Shown: positions 9,201 through 17,701, counted from the stretch's first letter. The stretch: DNA of 56,286 bases from Bacteroidetes bacterium UBA4414 (GCA_002389765.1 DGQM01000016.1:7561-63846), one strand, 5' to 3'. A program made the numbers and translations. The notes: generated by a model not told the origin, from the sequence alone.

Positions 9201-9476
9201 ATCAATCCTGCAAAAAGCCTCGGTTTTGACCAATACATAGGTTCATTGAAAACAGGCAAACTCGCAGACCTGATAGTGCTCGATAAAAACCCGCTCGACA
9301 ATATCTATAATACAGAGAGCATCAAATACACCATGGTAAATGGCAGATTGTATGACGCTGAAACAATGACGGAAACAGGCAACTACAACAAGCCGCACAG
9401 TCCTTTCTACTGGGAGCAGGGTAAGAATGCAGACTCATTCCCGTGGTACGAAACAGAGCAACATCTGGAAGACTAA
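6243..9476 (+). CDS. Secreted beta-propeller amidohydrolase
   Basis: This 1077-residue protein starts with the signal peptide MTFKKLLAALLILPVCTQAG. Residues ~30-650 contain TolB-like/PD40 propeller blades (repeated FSPDGK, SPDGKWLVF, FSPDGKSLVYVSW). Residues ~655-1060 are an amidohydrolase: metal HxH at H711/H713 in GFIDAHAHAGH, H855 in TIEHN, and the closing strand GKLADLIVLDKNP. Bacteroidota amidohydrolases of this two-domain kind are usually annotated as putative peptidase-like or imidazolonepropionase-like enzymes; the substrate is unknown. The frame stays open about 590 bases upstream of 6243, but that region is the antisense of the flavoprotein gene, and only the 6243 ATG yields a signal peptide. 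A CATATTTG box lies one base upstream. Confidence 0.88.
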   Translation: MTFKKLLAALLILPVCTQAGDKKKWDVENPGGPQKEVAFTVNEGTWLNVDISPDGKDIVFDLLGDIYILPATGGKAKVLRQGKAIEVQPRFSPDGKKISFTSDAGGGDNIWIMNRDGSNAKQITKENFRLLNNAVWTPDGKYIVARKHFTSTRSLGAGEMWMYHTNGGNGLQLTVKKNDQQDVNEPCVSPDGRYVYYSEDMYPGGYFQYNKNPNEQIFVIKRFDREKGTNETVTGGPGGAVRPQVSHSGKLLAFVKRVRTKSVLYLRNLKTGEEWPVYNNLSKDQQEAWSTFGLYTGFAWTPDDNHIIIWAGGKIRKVDVNKPNTATDIPFTCDVKQKISETVRFAQDMNPDRFNVHVIRHATTSPDGKWLVFSALGHIYKKALPDGKPTRITDSKEYEYEPSFSPDGKSLVYVSWNDSTSASICKANIASGSYQKLNNKKGIFRTPSFSHDGKWIVYERENSSNTLGPAYTAKPGIYMMAANGGKETFITDKGEKPAFSKNDKSIYYSAGGGLNKTFNSCNIDGNEEKTIFKSTYGSQFTVSQDGDWVAYVNLHQVYIAAFPYTGRPITLGSDSADFPVRRVSKDAGYNLHWSNNGKKLHYTLDDQYYTINLQDLFQFVGGKPDSTFSIPAQGIAINLTAKTDKPKGLIAFTNARIITMDDAGVIDNGTIIVDGNTIKAIGKSADVSIPTNAKKIDCNGKTIMPGFIDAHAHAGHFNSGIIPEKHWPYYANLAYGVTTMHDPSANSEFVFAQSELVKAGKMVGPRVYSTGTILYGADGDFKAVINNYDDAKSALLRTKAFGAFSVKSYNQPRREQRQMVIEAARELKMEVVPEGGSFFYHNLSMILDGHTTIEHNIPIAPLYDDVIQLWKRAGTANTPTLIVSYGGLSGEYYWYQHTNVWEKERLLRYTPRPVIDTRSRHRIMAPEEEYENGHILVSKSLKKLNDAGVTINMGAHGQIQGIGAHWEIWMMAQGGMTPMEALRTATINPAKSLGFDQYIGSLKTGKLADLIVLDKNPLDNIYNTESIKYTMVNGRLYDAETMTETGNYNKPHSPFYWEQGKNADSFPWYETEQHLED

Positions 9477-9495
9477 ACACCTTATATACAAAAGC

Positions 9496-9524
9496 AAAAA
9501 GCAAGCCGATTGGCTTGCTTTTTT
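9496..9524. terminator. Bidirectional terminator between convergent genes
   Basis: AAAAAGCAAGCC (9496-9507) pairs with GGCTTGCTTTTT (9512-9523) around GATT. T-runs occur on both strands, fitting a shared terminator for the amidohydrolase (plus) and the efflux adaptor (minus). Confidence 0.85.
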
Positions 9525-9543
9525 ATTACCCCGTATCCCCAAA

Positions 9544-10683
9544 CTACTCTTCTTCCCCTGCATTCTTCAATTTCATCAGCAGGGTATATGCATTCTTTAG
9601 TACCACATTTACACCGGCAAGGTCTGCACCTTTGAGATCAGATATAGCGATGTAACCATCCTGTGTACTACCCGTCTGCACTTCTTTCATCTCATAAGTT
9701 TTATTGCCGTTTACCACAAATATGTATTGCTTATTATTATAGCGCACAACGGCATCTTCAGGCACAGCCAATACATTTTCTTTCTGTAGTTCCAGTTCTG
9801 CATTCATATACATACCCGGTACCAGTGTTTTATCATACGCCTCAAAATGGCAATGCACCTGCACAGCGCGTTCATTGCTCACGTCCTTACCTATCAATAT
9901 CACTTCACAAGGATATTTCTTGTCAGGATTGTTATTGGTAAATGCCAACACCTTCTGCCCCATGTACAGTTTGCTGATGTCCTTTTCGTACACCGTTAAT
10001 GCAAGGTGTATATCGGTAGGGTTCACCAATTCAAACAACACATCGGATGGTGTTACATACTTGCCGATGTTCACATCTACTGCAGATACAAAGCCATCAA
10101 TCGGCGAATGTACGCTTACAGATTTTGAAATGTTTGACTCGTTCAACTTATCAGCATTGATACCAATCAATTGCAATTTCTGCTTCAGGCTGCTGATGAG
10201 AATACGATTGCTCTTATACTCAGCCATCGCTTGCTGATACACTTTATCGCTACTTGCTTTACTCTTATTCAGCTCCTGCTGGCGTTGATATTCAGCCTCC
10301 AGATATTCCTGCCTTGCTTTGGCAGTCAGATAGTCTTGTTGCAGCTGTATGTATTGCTGGTCTTCCATCACGGCTATCACATCACCTTTGTTGATGTGCA
10401 TCCCGGGTAGCAATTTGGTAGATTTCAAATACCCTCCAAGCGGAAAACTCACAGACACCATATTCTGTGGCGGTACATCTATCTTACCACTCACTTTTAT
10501 CACAGACTGTATCTCTCGCATTTGCGGCTTACCTACTTCCAGTGCGGCATTTTTTAGTTGCGCATCAGTAAGTGTCACAGTGGTTTCAGAAACCTTTGTT
10601 GCTTCTTTGGCAGCTTCCTGCTTATTGCCGCCACCACAGGAAGCAAACATTACAGCAGCCGATATTAATATGATATGTTTCAT
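9544..10683 (-). CDS. RND efflux periplasmic adaptor (CusB/CzcB-like)
   Basis: This 379-residue membrane-fusion protein bridges the inner-membrane RND pump and the outer-membrane channel. It begins with a lipoprotein signal (MKHIILISAAVMFASC, Cys16). The order is typical: barrel-sandwich/lipoyl half (VSFPLGGYLKSTKLLPGMHINKGD), a coiled-coil hairpin around residues 110-170, the second lipoyl half (SVHSPIDGFVSAVDVNIGKYV), then beta-barrel and membrane-proximal domains. It starts 9 bases downstream of the CusA-TolC fusion stop and ends the operon before the terminator at 9496-9524. Metal specificity cannot be read from the sequence. Confidence 0.9.
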   Translation of the reverse strand: MKHIILISAAVMFASCGGGNKQEAAKEATKVSETTVTLTDAQLKNAALEVGKPQMREIQSVIKVSGKIDVPPQNMVSVSFPLGGYLKSTKLLPGMHINKGDVIAVMEDQQYIQLQQDYLTAKARQEYLEAEYQRQQELNKSKASSDKVYQQAMAEYKSNRILISSLKQKLQLIGINADKLNESNISKSVSVHSPIDGFVSAVDVNIGKYVTPSDVLFELVNPTDIHLALTVYEKDISKLYMGQKVLAFTNNNPDKKYPCEVILIGKDVSNERAVQVHCHFEAYDKTLVPGMYMNAELELQKENVLAVPEDAVVRYNNKQYIFVVNGNKTYEMKEVQTGSTQDGYIAISDLKGADLAGVNVVLKNAYTLLMKLKNAGEEE

Positions 10684-10692
10684 TACAGATTC

Positions 10693-13600
10693 TTAATTTT
10701 TAGTGAGGTAGTTTAATTCATATACTGCTTCATTCAGTTTCATCAAGGCATCAAAATATCCGCTGTTGATGTTGATTGCCTGATTGAGCAGCAATGTGTA
10801 TTCCATATAGTTTATCTCGCCTGCGGTAAATTGCATGCCTGCTGTTTCTATCAATACGTCCGCATTTTTCAATGCAGTGCTTTCGTAGTATGCTACAGCT
10901 TTCGTTTGCTGCTTGTATGCCGCCATTGCTTGCTGATACTGCATCGCCAACATATTATTACCGTCCTGCAACTCTGCTGCAGTTATTCGTCTGTTCAGCG
11001 ACAACGCATGTATCCTTGCGCTGTGCGAGAAGAAGAATATCGGCACACCAACACCAAGCATTACAGAACCAAAGCGATTCGACTTTGTGTAAAACCTGTC
11101 CACATCATCTACCTTTTGCCAGCCACTATAACTTTGATTGAAGTATCCACCATTTATTTCAGGAAGTAGCTTTGTCATTTCAAGCCTGTACATAGCTTTC
11201 GATATTTGCTCCTGCTGTTTCAGGTAAGAGATGTACGGATGGCTACCCAAGTCTGCATCGCTACCTGCCAGTTTTGCCGCTGCTTTCGTATTCGTTTGTT
11301 CAGGCACATACAGCTCATCCGTATTCAGCATATATGCAAAGCGGCTTTGCTGCATCTCAAGGTCTGCTTCAAGCTGCTGCAACTGCAATGCTATTTGTCC
11401 ACGCATATTCTCTGCCGCTGTCTTTTCTAACAAGTTAGATTCTCCAAGTTTAAACCGCAATGCCGACTTTGTTTCAAAAGCCGCATAGAGGCTGTCTGCT
11501 CGTAGCAGCAAATCGCGTTTATGATACAGTGCATTTATCTCATTGTACAAAACAGACACCTGCTTTATCAATTCCTTCTCCTTCATCTGTGTTTGCGCAG
11601 TCGCAGCATTCCACTCTTTTTGTGTCAGCGAACGCTGCTTTACGTACACTAACGGGAAAGCAATACTTTGTGTAATGCTATAGCGCGTATCGCTGTATGC
11701 ACTATTGATATTACCCCACTCTGCAGAGAGATTAGTTTTGTTCATATCGAACGCCGTACCACGCATACGTTTGTAGTAATCTGCCGTCATGCGCTGCGAT
11801 TGCATTTTCAGGTTGTTGTGTAATGCGGTATCTATTGCTGCCTGCAGGCTCAAAGACTTTTGTGCACGGGCAGCAAACGGCGTTATTAATAGCAATAGCA
11901 CTACTGCGGTTTTCGCTTTCATTTTAAAATTCAGTTTATCGAACAAGACAAATAATACAGGCAGTAAAAACAGTGTGAGGAAAGTGGCTGTAATCAATCC
12001 ACCAATTACAACTGTAGCCAACGGACGCTGCACCTCTGCACCTGCACCATTGCTGATAGCCATTGGCAAGAAGCCAAGCGATGCTACGGCAGCTGTCATC
12101 AATACAGGACGCAGACGCAACTTAGTGCCATTCAACACTACTTTGCGTATATCCGTTTCACCTTCCTGCATCTGCCTGCGGAATTCCGATATCAATACTA
12201 TACCATTCAATACAGCCACACCAAACAATGCAATGAAACCAATACCTGCACTGATACTGAAAGGCATGCCACGCAAAGCCAGTGCAAATGCACCACCAAT
12301 TGCTGATAGCGGTATTGCAGTATAGATAATAAGGCTATGCTTTACAGACTTGAATGCAAAGTATAGCATCAGGAATATTAAACCCAATGCAATAGGTACA
12401 ACCAATGCCAGTCTTTGTTTTGCTTGCACCAGGTTTTCAAAAGCACCGCCATAGGTTATATAATACCCCGCAGGCAGCTTTAGTTTCTCAACCTTTTGCT
12501 GCAATTCGTTTACGATACTCTGCACATCTCGCCCACGCACATTGAAGCCTACAACTATTCTGCGTTTCGTATCTTCACGCTGTATCTGGTTTGGTCCGTC
12601 TTTTACAGCCACATCTGCCAGTTGATGCAGCGGCACTTGCACACCACCCGCAACGGGCACCAGCAGGTTCTGTACATCTTCCACACGCTGGCGTTGATCA
12701 CCATCCAGTCGCACTACAAGGTCAAAACGTTTTTCGCCCTCATATACAGTACCTGCTACTTGCCCGCCAAATGCGGCATTAATAACGCTGTTCACCGTTG
12801 CTATATCTACACCATACTGCGCCATCGCGGCACGATTATGTTTGATGATGATTTGTGGCAACCCAGTAACGGTTTCTATATAAAGGTCTTTGGCACCATC
12901 TACAGAAGATGCCAATGCTCCCAGTTTATCGGCATAATATGCAAGCGTATCCAGGTCTTCGCCAAATATCTTACATACCACATCCTGCCTTGCACCAGTC
13001 ATCAGTTCATTAAAGCGCATTTGCACAGGAAATTGAAATCCTGTGGTAATGCCCGGCACATCGGCCAGTGCTGCACTCATCTTCTCTGCCAATTCAGGAA
13101 AAGACTTTGCGGATGTCCACTTGTCTTTGTCTTTCAGTATCACCATCATATCTGCAGCTTCTACAGGCATCGGGTCTGTAGGTATTTCGCCACTACCTAT
13201 TTTGGTTACTACTTTTTCTACTTCAGGAAATTTATTCAATAATATCCCCGCTGCTTTTTGTGTAGCGTTGATGGATGTATGCAAGTTGCTACCCGTCAAC
13301 ACGCGGGTATCTACAGCAAAATCGCCTTCTTCTAATTGGGGTATAAACTCGCCTCCCATAGACATCAGTACCACCACAGCTACTACAAATAAAGAGAAAG
13401 CAGCACCAATCAATGCTTTCGGGTAATGCATCACTTTTTGCAATGCAGACTGAAAACGATGCTCCACTTTCGCCATCACCCTATCAGACCATGTATCCTT
13501 ATGTGTTATCTTCTTACTGATAACCCAAGCACTCATCATAGGTATGTAGGTAAGCGATAAGATGAATGCACCTAATAATGCAAACGCCACTGTCTGCGCC

Positions 13601-15039
13601 ATCGGGCGGAACATCTTACCTTCTATGCCTTGTAAAGAAAATATTGGCAGATATACTATCAGGATGATGATTTGTCCGAACACAGCACTGTTCATCATAC
13701 GCGATGCAGAAGTCTTTACCTCTCCATCCATCTGCGCTTGCGTCATCCTGTTCACATCCTTGTATAGTTTAGAATGGCTGAGCCTGTGCATCACGGCTTC
13801 TACTATTATCACGGCACCATCCACTATCAATCCGAAATCTAGTGCGCCGAGGCTCATCAAGTTGCCACTCACGCCAAAGATGTTCATCATGATAACGGCA
13901 AATAACATAGACAACGGTATGATAGATGCCACTATAAGCCCTGCCCTTGCATTGCCCAGAAACAGCACCAGAATAAACACCACTATCAGCGAGCCTTCCA
14001 GCAGGTTCTTCTCTACCGTATCTATTGCATGACCTACCATTTTTGTACGGTCCAGGAAAGGCTCTATTACTACGCCTTCAGGCAGTGTCTTTTGTATCTG
14101 TGCTATCTTAGCTTTAATAATCTCTATTACCTTACCACTATTCTCTCCCTTCAACATCATTACAACCGCACCTGCTACCTCGCCCTCATCATTATAGCAC
14201 ATAGCACCATAGCGTATGGCTGCGCCAATCTTCACAATAGCCACGTCTCTTACCAGCAGCGGTGCACCACCTGCCGATTGCTTGATAACGATATTCTCAA
14301 TATCTGGCATGCCTGTAGCAAGGCCCTCGCTACGTATATATAATATGGCAGGGCCTTTCTCTATGTAGGCACCACCCGTATTGCCATTGTTCTTTTCTAG
14401 GGCGGCAAATACATCCTCTATATTGATGTTGTAAGATGCCAGCTTTGTAGGATTAACCGCTACTTCATACTGCTTCAGGTTGCCACCAAAGCTGCTCACG
14501 TCTGCTACGCCTTTCAGCCCCAGCAATTGACGGCGCACTATCCAGTCTTGTATTGTTCGCAATTGGGTGGCATCATACCTTGCTTCATATCCCGGCTTGG
14601 CCCTTACTACATACTGATATATCTCCCCCAATCCCGTTGTAACAGGTGCAAGAAATGGCACACCAATGTCTGCGGGTATCTGCGTTTGTACTTGCTGCAG
14701 CCGCTCGTTTACTTGCTGGCGAGCCCAGTATATATCTACATCGTCATCAAAAACTATAGTAACGACAGATAAGCCGAAGCGCGAAAAGCTCCTTATCTCC
14801 TTAATGCCGGGGATATTGCTATTAGCCTGCTCAATTGGGAATGTTATTAAACGCTCTACATCAGGTGCGCCGAGCGATGGCGTGGTGGTTATAACCTGCA
14901 CCTGATTGTCTGTAATATCCGGCACGGCATCAATAGGCAATCTGGTAAGTTCATAACTACCATAGCCAACTAGTGCCAATACAAATAGTACAATTATCAG
15001 TTTATTACTAACTGAAAAGCTGATGATTTTGCTCAGCAT
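10693..15039 (-). CDS. CusA/CzcA RND metal efflux pump fused to TolC-like channel
   Basis: This single 1448-residue reading frame contains a complete heavy-metal RND pump (about 1-1036) followed without a stop by an outer-membrane efflux protein (about 1060-1448). RND features include the N-terminal start MLSKIISFSVSNKLI, LGALDFGLIVDGAVIIVEA in the fourth helix region, and the final helix FLTLFLLPVLFVLF. The junction carries a second signal-like stretch beginning at internal Met1040 (codon at 11920-11922), MKAKTAVVLLLLITPFAARA, with an ARA-Q cleavage-like site, then TolC-type coiled-coil sequence (LSLQAAIDTALHNNL). The start at 15039 was chosen because it gives the standard CusA N-terminus. 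Such fusions are known from Bacteroidota. With the CusB-like adaptor downstream it makes a full tripartite pump. Confidence 0.9.
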   Translation of the reverse strand: MLSKIISFSVSNKLIIVLFVLALVGYGSYELTRLPIDAVPDITDNQVQVITTTPSLGAPDVERLITFPIEQANSNIPGIKEIRSFSRFGLSVVTIVFDDDVDIYWARQQVNERLQQVQTQIPADIGVPFLAPVTTGLGEIYQYVVRAKPGYEARYDATQLRTIQDWIVRRQLLGLKGVADVSSFGGNLKQYEVAVNPTKLASYNINIEDVFAALEKNNGNTGGAYIEKGPAILYIRSEGLATGMPDIENIVIKQSAGGAPLLVRDVAIVKIGAAIRYGAMCYNDEGEVAGAVVMMLKGENSGKVIEIIKAKIAQIQKTLPEGVVIEPFLDRTKMVGHAIDTVEKNLLEGSLIVVFILVLFLGNARAGLIVASIIPLSMLFAVIMMNIFGVSGNLMSLGALDFGLIVDGAVIIVEAVMHRLSHSKLYKDVNRMTQAQMDGEVKTSASRMMNSAVFGQIIILIVYLPIFSLQGIEGKMFRPMAQTVAFALLGAFILSLTYIPMMSAWVISKKITHKDTWSDRVMAKVEHRFQSALQKVMHYPKALIGAAFSLFVVAVVVLMSMGGEFIPQLEEGDFAVDTRVLTGSNLHTSINATQKAAGILLNKFPEVEKVVTKIGSGEIPTDPMPVEAADMMVILKDKDKWTSAKSFPELAEKMSAALADVPGITTGFQFPVQMRFNELMTGARQDVVCKIFGEDLDTLAYYADKLGALASSVDGAKDLYIETVTGLPQIIIKHNRAAMAQYGVDIATVNSVINAAFGGQVAGTVYEGEKRFDLVVRLDGDQRQRVEDVQNLLVPVAGGVQVPLHQLADVAVKDGPNQIQREDTKRRIVVGFNVRGRDVQSIVNELQQKVEKLKLPAGYYITYGGAFENLVQAKQRLALVVPIALGLIFLMLYFAFKSVKHSLIIYTAIPLSAIGGAFALALRGMPFSISAGIGFIALFGVAVLNGIVLISEFRRQMQEGETDIRKVVLNGTKLRLRPVLMTAAVASLGFLPMAISNGAGAEVQRPLATVVIGGLITATFLTLFLLPVLFVLFDKLNFKMKAKTAVVLLLLITPFAARAQKSLSLQAAIDTALHNNLKMQSQRMTADYYKRMRGTAFDMNKTNLSAEWGNINSAYSDTRYSITQSIAFPLVYVKQRSLTQKEWNAATAQTQMKEKELIKQVSVLYNEINALYHKRDLLLRADSLYAAFETKSALRFKLGESNLLEKTAAENMRGQIALQLQQLEADLEMQQSRFAYMLNTDELYVPEQTNTKAAAKLAGSDADLGSHPYISYLKQQEQISKAMYRLEMTKLLPEINGGYFNQSYSGWQKVDDVDRFYTKSNRFGSVMLGVGVPIFFFSHSARIHALSLNRRITAAELQDGNNMLAMQYQQAMAAYKQQTKAVAYYESTALKNADVLIETAGMQFTAGEINYMEYTLLLNQAININSGYFDALMKLNEAVYELNYLTKN

Positions 15040-15111
15040 ACCGATTGTATAATTTAAATCATTGCATCGAAAGCATATCGACACAAATCAGTAATCAATA
15101 AATGAAATGAA

Positions 15112-15134
15112 GTCAATGCACTATAAGCATTGAC
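15112..15134 (-). promoter_or_regulatory. Intercistronic hairpin in the efflux operon
   Basis: GTCAATGC (15112-15119) and GCATTGAC (15127-15134) form a perfect 8-bp stem with a 7-base loop. It lies between the small exported protein gene and the CusA-TolC start. On the minus strand it is followed by TTCATTTCATT, a weak U-tract, so it might attenuate transcription or stabilise the message. Confidence 0.45.
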
Positions 15135-15153
15135 CTATAAAGAGAAGAATGGA

Positions 15154-15534
15154 TTAAGCCCGTGGCGGCTGCCATATATTAGACAATGCCTCAGCAGCAT
15201 AGTATGGCGATTGGTAACCTGTAAGCACCTGCTCTTCGCAAATAAAAACAGGCTTTTGTTTGATACTAAAGTCTTTATGCTCAAAGAAGGTAAAGACCAT
15301 CAGCGGCGCATGGTTGCATTGTTTGAAAGGCAACTGCATATCTCTCTCATAGTCTCCGCGCTTTGCATCATCGGCATAGTGCATCGCAAGAAAATCAACA
15401 AAGTCGATCTGTTCGTCCAACGCTTTGTGTTCAAAATAATGTTCTACCAACACCTTCACCTTCATCACCTGATGAACGGGCGTTTGCGCAAACACAATTG
15501 TGAATAATAACGATATGGCTATAAAGCGAAGCAC
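15154..15534 (-). CDS. Small exported protein heading the efflux operon
   Basis: This 126-residue protein starts with GTG at 15534 and has a signal peptide (MLRFIAISLLFTIVFAQ). The mature part contains several His and Cys residues (VEHYFEHKALDE, KQCNHAPLMVF, FICEEQV) that could bind metal, but no known fold or motif is recognisable. It is the first gene of the minus-strand metal-efflux operon, 114 bases before the pump start, so a periplasmic accessory or metal-sensing role is possible. A TATCTTTG promoter -7 box ends 5 bases before the start codon, implying its own, nearly leaderless transcript. Confidence 0.68.
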   Translation of the reverse strand: MLRFIAISLLFTIVFAQTPVHQVMKVKVLVEHYFEHKALDEQIDFVDFLAMHYADDAKRGDYERDMQLPFKQCNHAPLMVFTFFEHKDFSIKQKPVFICEEQVLTGYQSPYYAAEALSNIWQPPRA

Positions 15535-15539
15535 TGATA

Positions 15540-15547
15540 CAAAGATA
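15540..15547 (-). promoter_or_regulatory. Candidate Bacteroidota promoter -7 box (TATCTTTG)
   Basis: TATCTTTG on the minus strand matches the Bacteroidota TAnnTTTG consensus and ends 5 bases before the GTG of the 126-residue efflux-operon protein. No good TTTG -33 element is visible at the usual spacing. It would allow the efflux operon to be transcribed independently of the AraC gene upstream. Confidence 0.4.
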
Positions 15548-15595
15548 GGAAAACCTATTGCATTGCACAGCTTAATATGTGGATATAATCGAAAT

Positions 15596-16510
15596 CTATC
15601 CGGCTTTAAGGGCTATTGATTGAACAGACTTATTCATTTTATATTCTAACGGGGAAAAGCCTGTCTGTTTCTTGAAAAAGCGGGTAAAATATGCAGGGTC
15701 ATCAAAACCTAAATCATAGCCTATTTCTTTGATAGTCTTCAGATTATGATATAAATCACGCTGCGCCTCCAACACTATCCTGTCTGCTATTATAGCAGCG
15801 GCATTTTTGCCCGCATACTTTTTAGATATGGTGTTCAGCGTTCTTGTTTGTGTAAATAGCCTGTCTGCATACTGCTGCACTCCATGCTCTTGTCTGTAAT
15901 GTTTTTCTACGGCCGATTTATACTGTTGAAATAAATGAAAATCAGCACCAATAGGGTTATTTATTTCATGTTGGCTGGTTCGCTTCAGCCTCTCGATATG
16001 GGTAATGAGTATCTGCAAATAAGAAAGCATGATGCGTTCTTTATCTTGCTCGTCGGTATTAAACTCCGTCGCCAACTTACCAAACACATCATCCAGTACT
16101 GCGTAAAGTGAAGAGGTAACTTTCAGAACCGGCTGTGCTTGTATATTATCAAACACATTGCTTCCTGTCAGGTATATATCTGCATCTGTTGTATGCCTGA
16201 ACAATGAAGGCAAAAACTTAATCACATATCCATCCGCTTTTTCTTGAGGTCTTATCTGATGCATTTGCCCGGGTGATAATAAGAACAACACAGAACCACT
16301 ATATGGATAATCTACACCATCAATCATGTGCAAACCTTTCCCTTTTCGCAGCCATATTATCTCATAATAATCGTGCCTGTGTTTCTCGTCAAACTCTGCA
16401 ATGGTGCAAGCTTCTTCACTAAATGAAGACACTTTAATATTCCACACATCTCTGTCTGTGCAATACTGCGCAATGTTAAGTATCGGAATCACTTTGTTTT
16501 TGGCTTTCAT
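15596..16510 (-). CDS. AraC-family transcriptional regulator
   Basis: From the ATG at 16510 this is a 304-residue regulator. An N-terminal cupin-like sensing domain (HDYYEIIWLRKG, LFLLSPGQMHQIRP) is followed by a C-terminal AraC double helix-turn-helix; the second helix is recognisable in IKEIGYDLGFDDPAYFTRFFKK followed by GFSPLEYK. Upstream in-frame starts would add an unrelated Cys-rich segment and were rejected. It is divergent from the tautomerase/SDR operon (199-base gap) and 61 bases upstream of the efflux operon on its own strand, so either or both may be its targets. The ligand is unknown. Confidence 0.88.
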   Translation of the reverse strand: MKAKNKVIPILNIAQYCTDRDVWNIKVSSFSEEACTIAEFDEKHRHDYYEIIWLRKGKGLHMIDGVDYPYSGSVLFLLSPGQMHQIRPQEKADGYVIKFLPSLFRHTTDADIYLTGSNVFDNIQAQPVLKVTSSLYAVLDDVFGKLATEFNTDEQDKERIMLSYLQILITHIERLKRTSQHEINNPIGADFHLFQQYKSAVEKHYRQEHGVQQYADRLFTQTRTLNTISKKYAGKNAAAIIADRIVLEAQRDLYHNLKTIKEIGYDLGFDDPAYFTRFFKKQTGFSPLEYKMNKSVQSIALKAG

Positions 16511-16709
16511 AAACCTGCATCGATTACATGCAAAAATACCATTAATTGATATACCACTGCTTGCACTATCCGACATAAATCTTGGACAAAAAGACACAGT
16601 TATCACCGTATGCACCTACGATGCCATAAAGTACAATACAATTGCTGTTTTGTCCATTTTTAAAGGCTCCCATTCACATCACCTTTGCAATATCAAAACA
16701 CAAAAAGCA

Positions 16710-16916
16710 ATGCCATATGTAAAAATTGAAGTCACAAGAGACGGGGTGACCAAAGAGCAAAAACAAGCGCTCATCAGCGGGGTTACAAAACTTCTTTTTG
16801 AAGTACTAAATAAAGACCCTCTGTTAACACACATAACCATCGATGAGATAGACACCGACAACTGGGGCGTTGGTGGCGAGCAGGTAACAGAAATCAGAAA
16901 AAAGACTAAACAATAA
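16710..16916 (+). CDS. 4-oxalocrotonate tautomerase-family protein
   Basis: This 68-residue protein starts MPYVKIEVTRDGV; after removal of Met, Pro1 would be the catalytic base used by the tautomerase superfamily. Size and the sequence LTHITIDEIDTDNWGVGG fit the 4-OT subgroup, which usually works as a hexamer. The frame is open far upstream, but only the start at 16710 places proline at the N-terminus, which decides the choice. It is the first gene of a five-gene plus-strand operon and ends 5 bases before the SDR gene. The natural substrate is unknown. Confidence 0.87.
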   Translation: MPYVKIEVTRDGVTKEQKQALISGVTKLLFEVLNKDPLLTHITIDEIDTDNWGVGGEQVTEIRKKTKQ

Positions 16917-16921
16917 TATAC

Positions 16922-17668
16922 ATGCAACCAAAAACAATTGTAGTAACAGGCGCATCCACAGGCATCGGTTATGCCATCGCAAAACTGTTCATTGAAAGGG
17001 GACACAACGTAGTAATGAACTCGCTGAGCAAAGAGAACCTTACAAAAGCATATGGTAGCCTCGGCTCACCATCTGGCGCTGTAGTATTTGCGGGAGATGT
17101 TAGTGAAAAGAGCATCAGCAATGCACTGATAGCAGAAGCCATAAAGCATTTCGGCAAAGTAGATGTACTGATTAACAACGCAGGCATTTTTTCACCAAAA
17201 CCATTTCTTGATGTTGAAGAAGCTGATATAGACAAGTACATCAAAACAAATCTGAAAGGCACTTTCTATACCAGTCAGGCAGCCATACCAAACATGCTTG
17301 AAAACGGCGGCGGCTCCATTATCAACATAGGTACTGTATTGGTAGATCATGCCATAGCAGGCTTCCCCGCATCAGCACCTGTATCCAGCAAGGGAGCCAT
17401 ACATGCGCTCACCCGTCAATTGGCTGCAGAGTTTGGCAAAAACAACATCAAAGTCAACACCATTGCTCCGGGCATCATTCGCAGTCCGCTGCAAGGCAAG
17501 ATAGGCATCGACAATGCAGACGCACTTGCCGGTTTGCACTTGCTGGGTAAAATAGGCGAAGGTAACGACATAGCAGAAGCCGCTTACATGCTTGCCAATA
17601 ACAACTTCATTACCGGCGAAGTATTGAATGTGGATGGCGGCCACGTTGCAGGACATCTTTTCGCATAG
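16922..17668 (+). CDS. SDR-family protein lacking the catalytic tyrosine
   Basis: This 248-residue short-chain dehydrogenase/reductase has the nucleotide-binding motif TGASTGIG (9-16), the structural NNAG (86-89) and the conserved Asn (N110). In the active site the lysine is present (K157 in SSKGAIHALTR), but the position four residues before it, normally Tyr in YxxxK, is P153 (sequence SAPVSSK). The catalytic Ser position reads G137-T138. So it may bind NAD(P) yet not catalyse standard carbonyl reduction. I recall related SDRs with a PASAPVxSK segment, which would make this a family feature, not a mutation. It lies 5 bases after the tautomerase gene. Confidence 0.85.
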   Translation: MQPKTIVVTGASTGIGYAIAKLFIERGHNVVMNSLSKENLTKAYGSLGSPSGAVVFAGDVSEKSISNALIAEAIKHFGKVDVLINNAGIFSPKPFLDVEEADIDKYIKTNLKGTFYTSQAAIPNMLENGGGSIINIGTVLVDHAIAGFPASAPVSSKGAIHALTRQLAAEFGKNNIKVNTIAPGIIRSPLQGKIGIDNADALAGLHLLGKIGEGNDIAEAAYMLANNNFITGEVLNVDGGHVAGHLFA

Positions 17669-17701
17669 CACAACTTAATTATTCAATCATAAAACATAAA
17701 A

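Noticed and set aside
12496..13242. 248-residue frame opposite the CusA part
   Set aside because: Antisense shadow; composition (His, Cys, Tyr-rich) is typical of spurious frames.
10693..15039. Sequencing error that merged two genes (CusA and TolC)
   Set aside because: The frame is continuous and such fusions are known in the phylum, although the retained signal peptide keeps this possibility worth a resequencing check.
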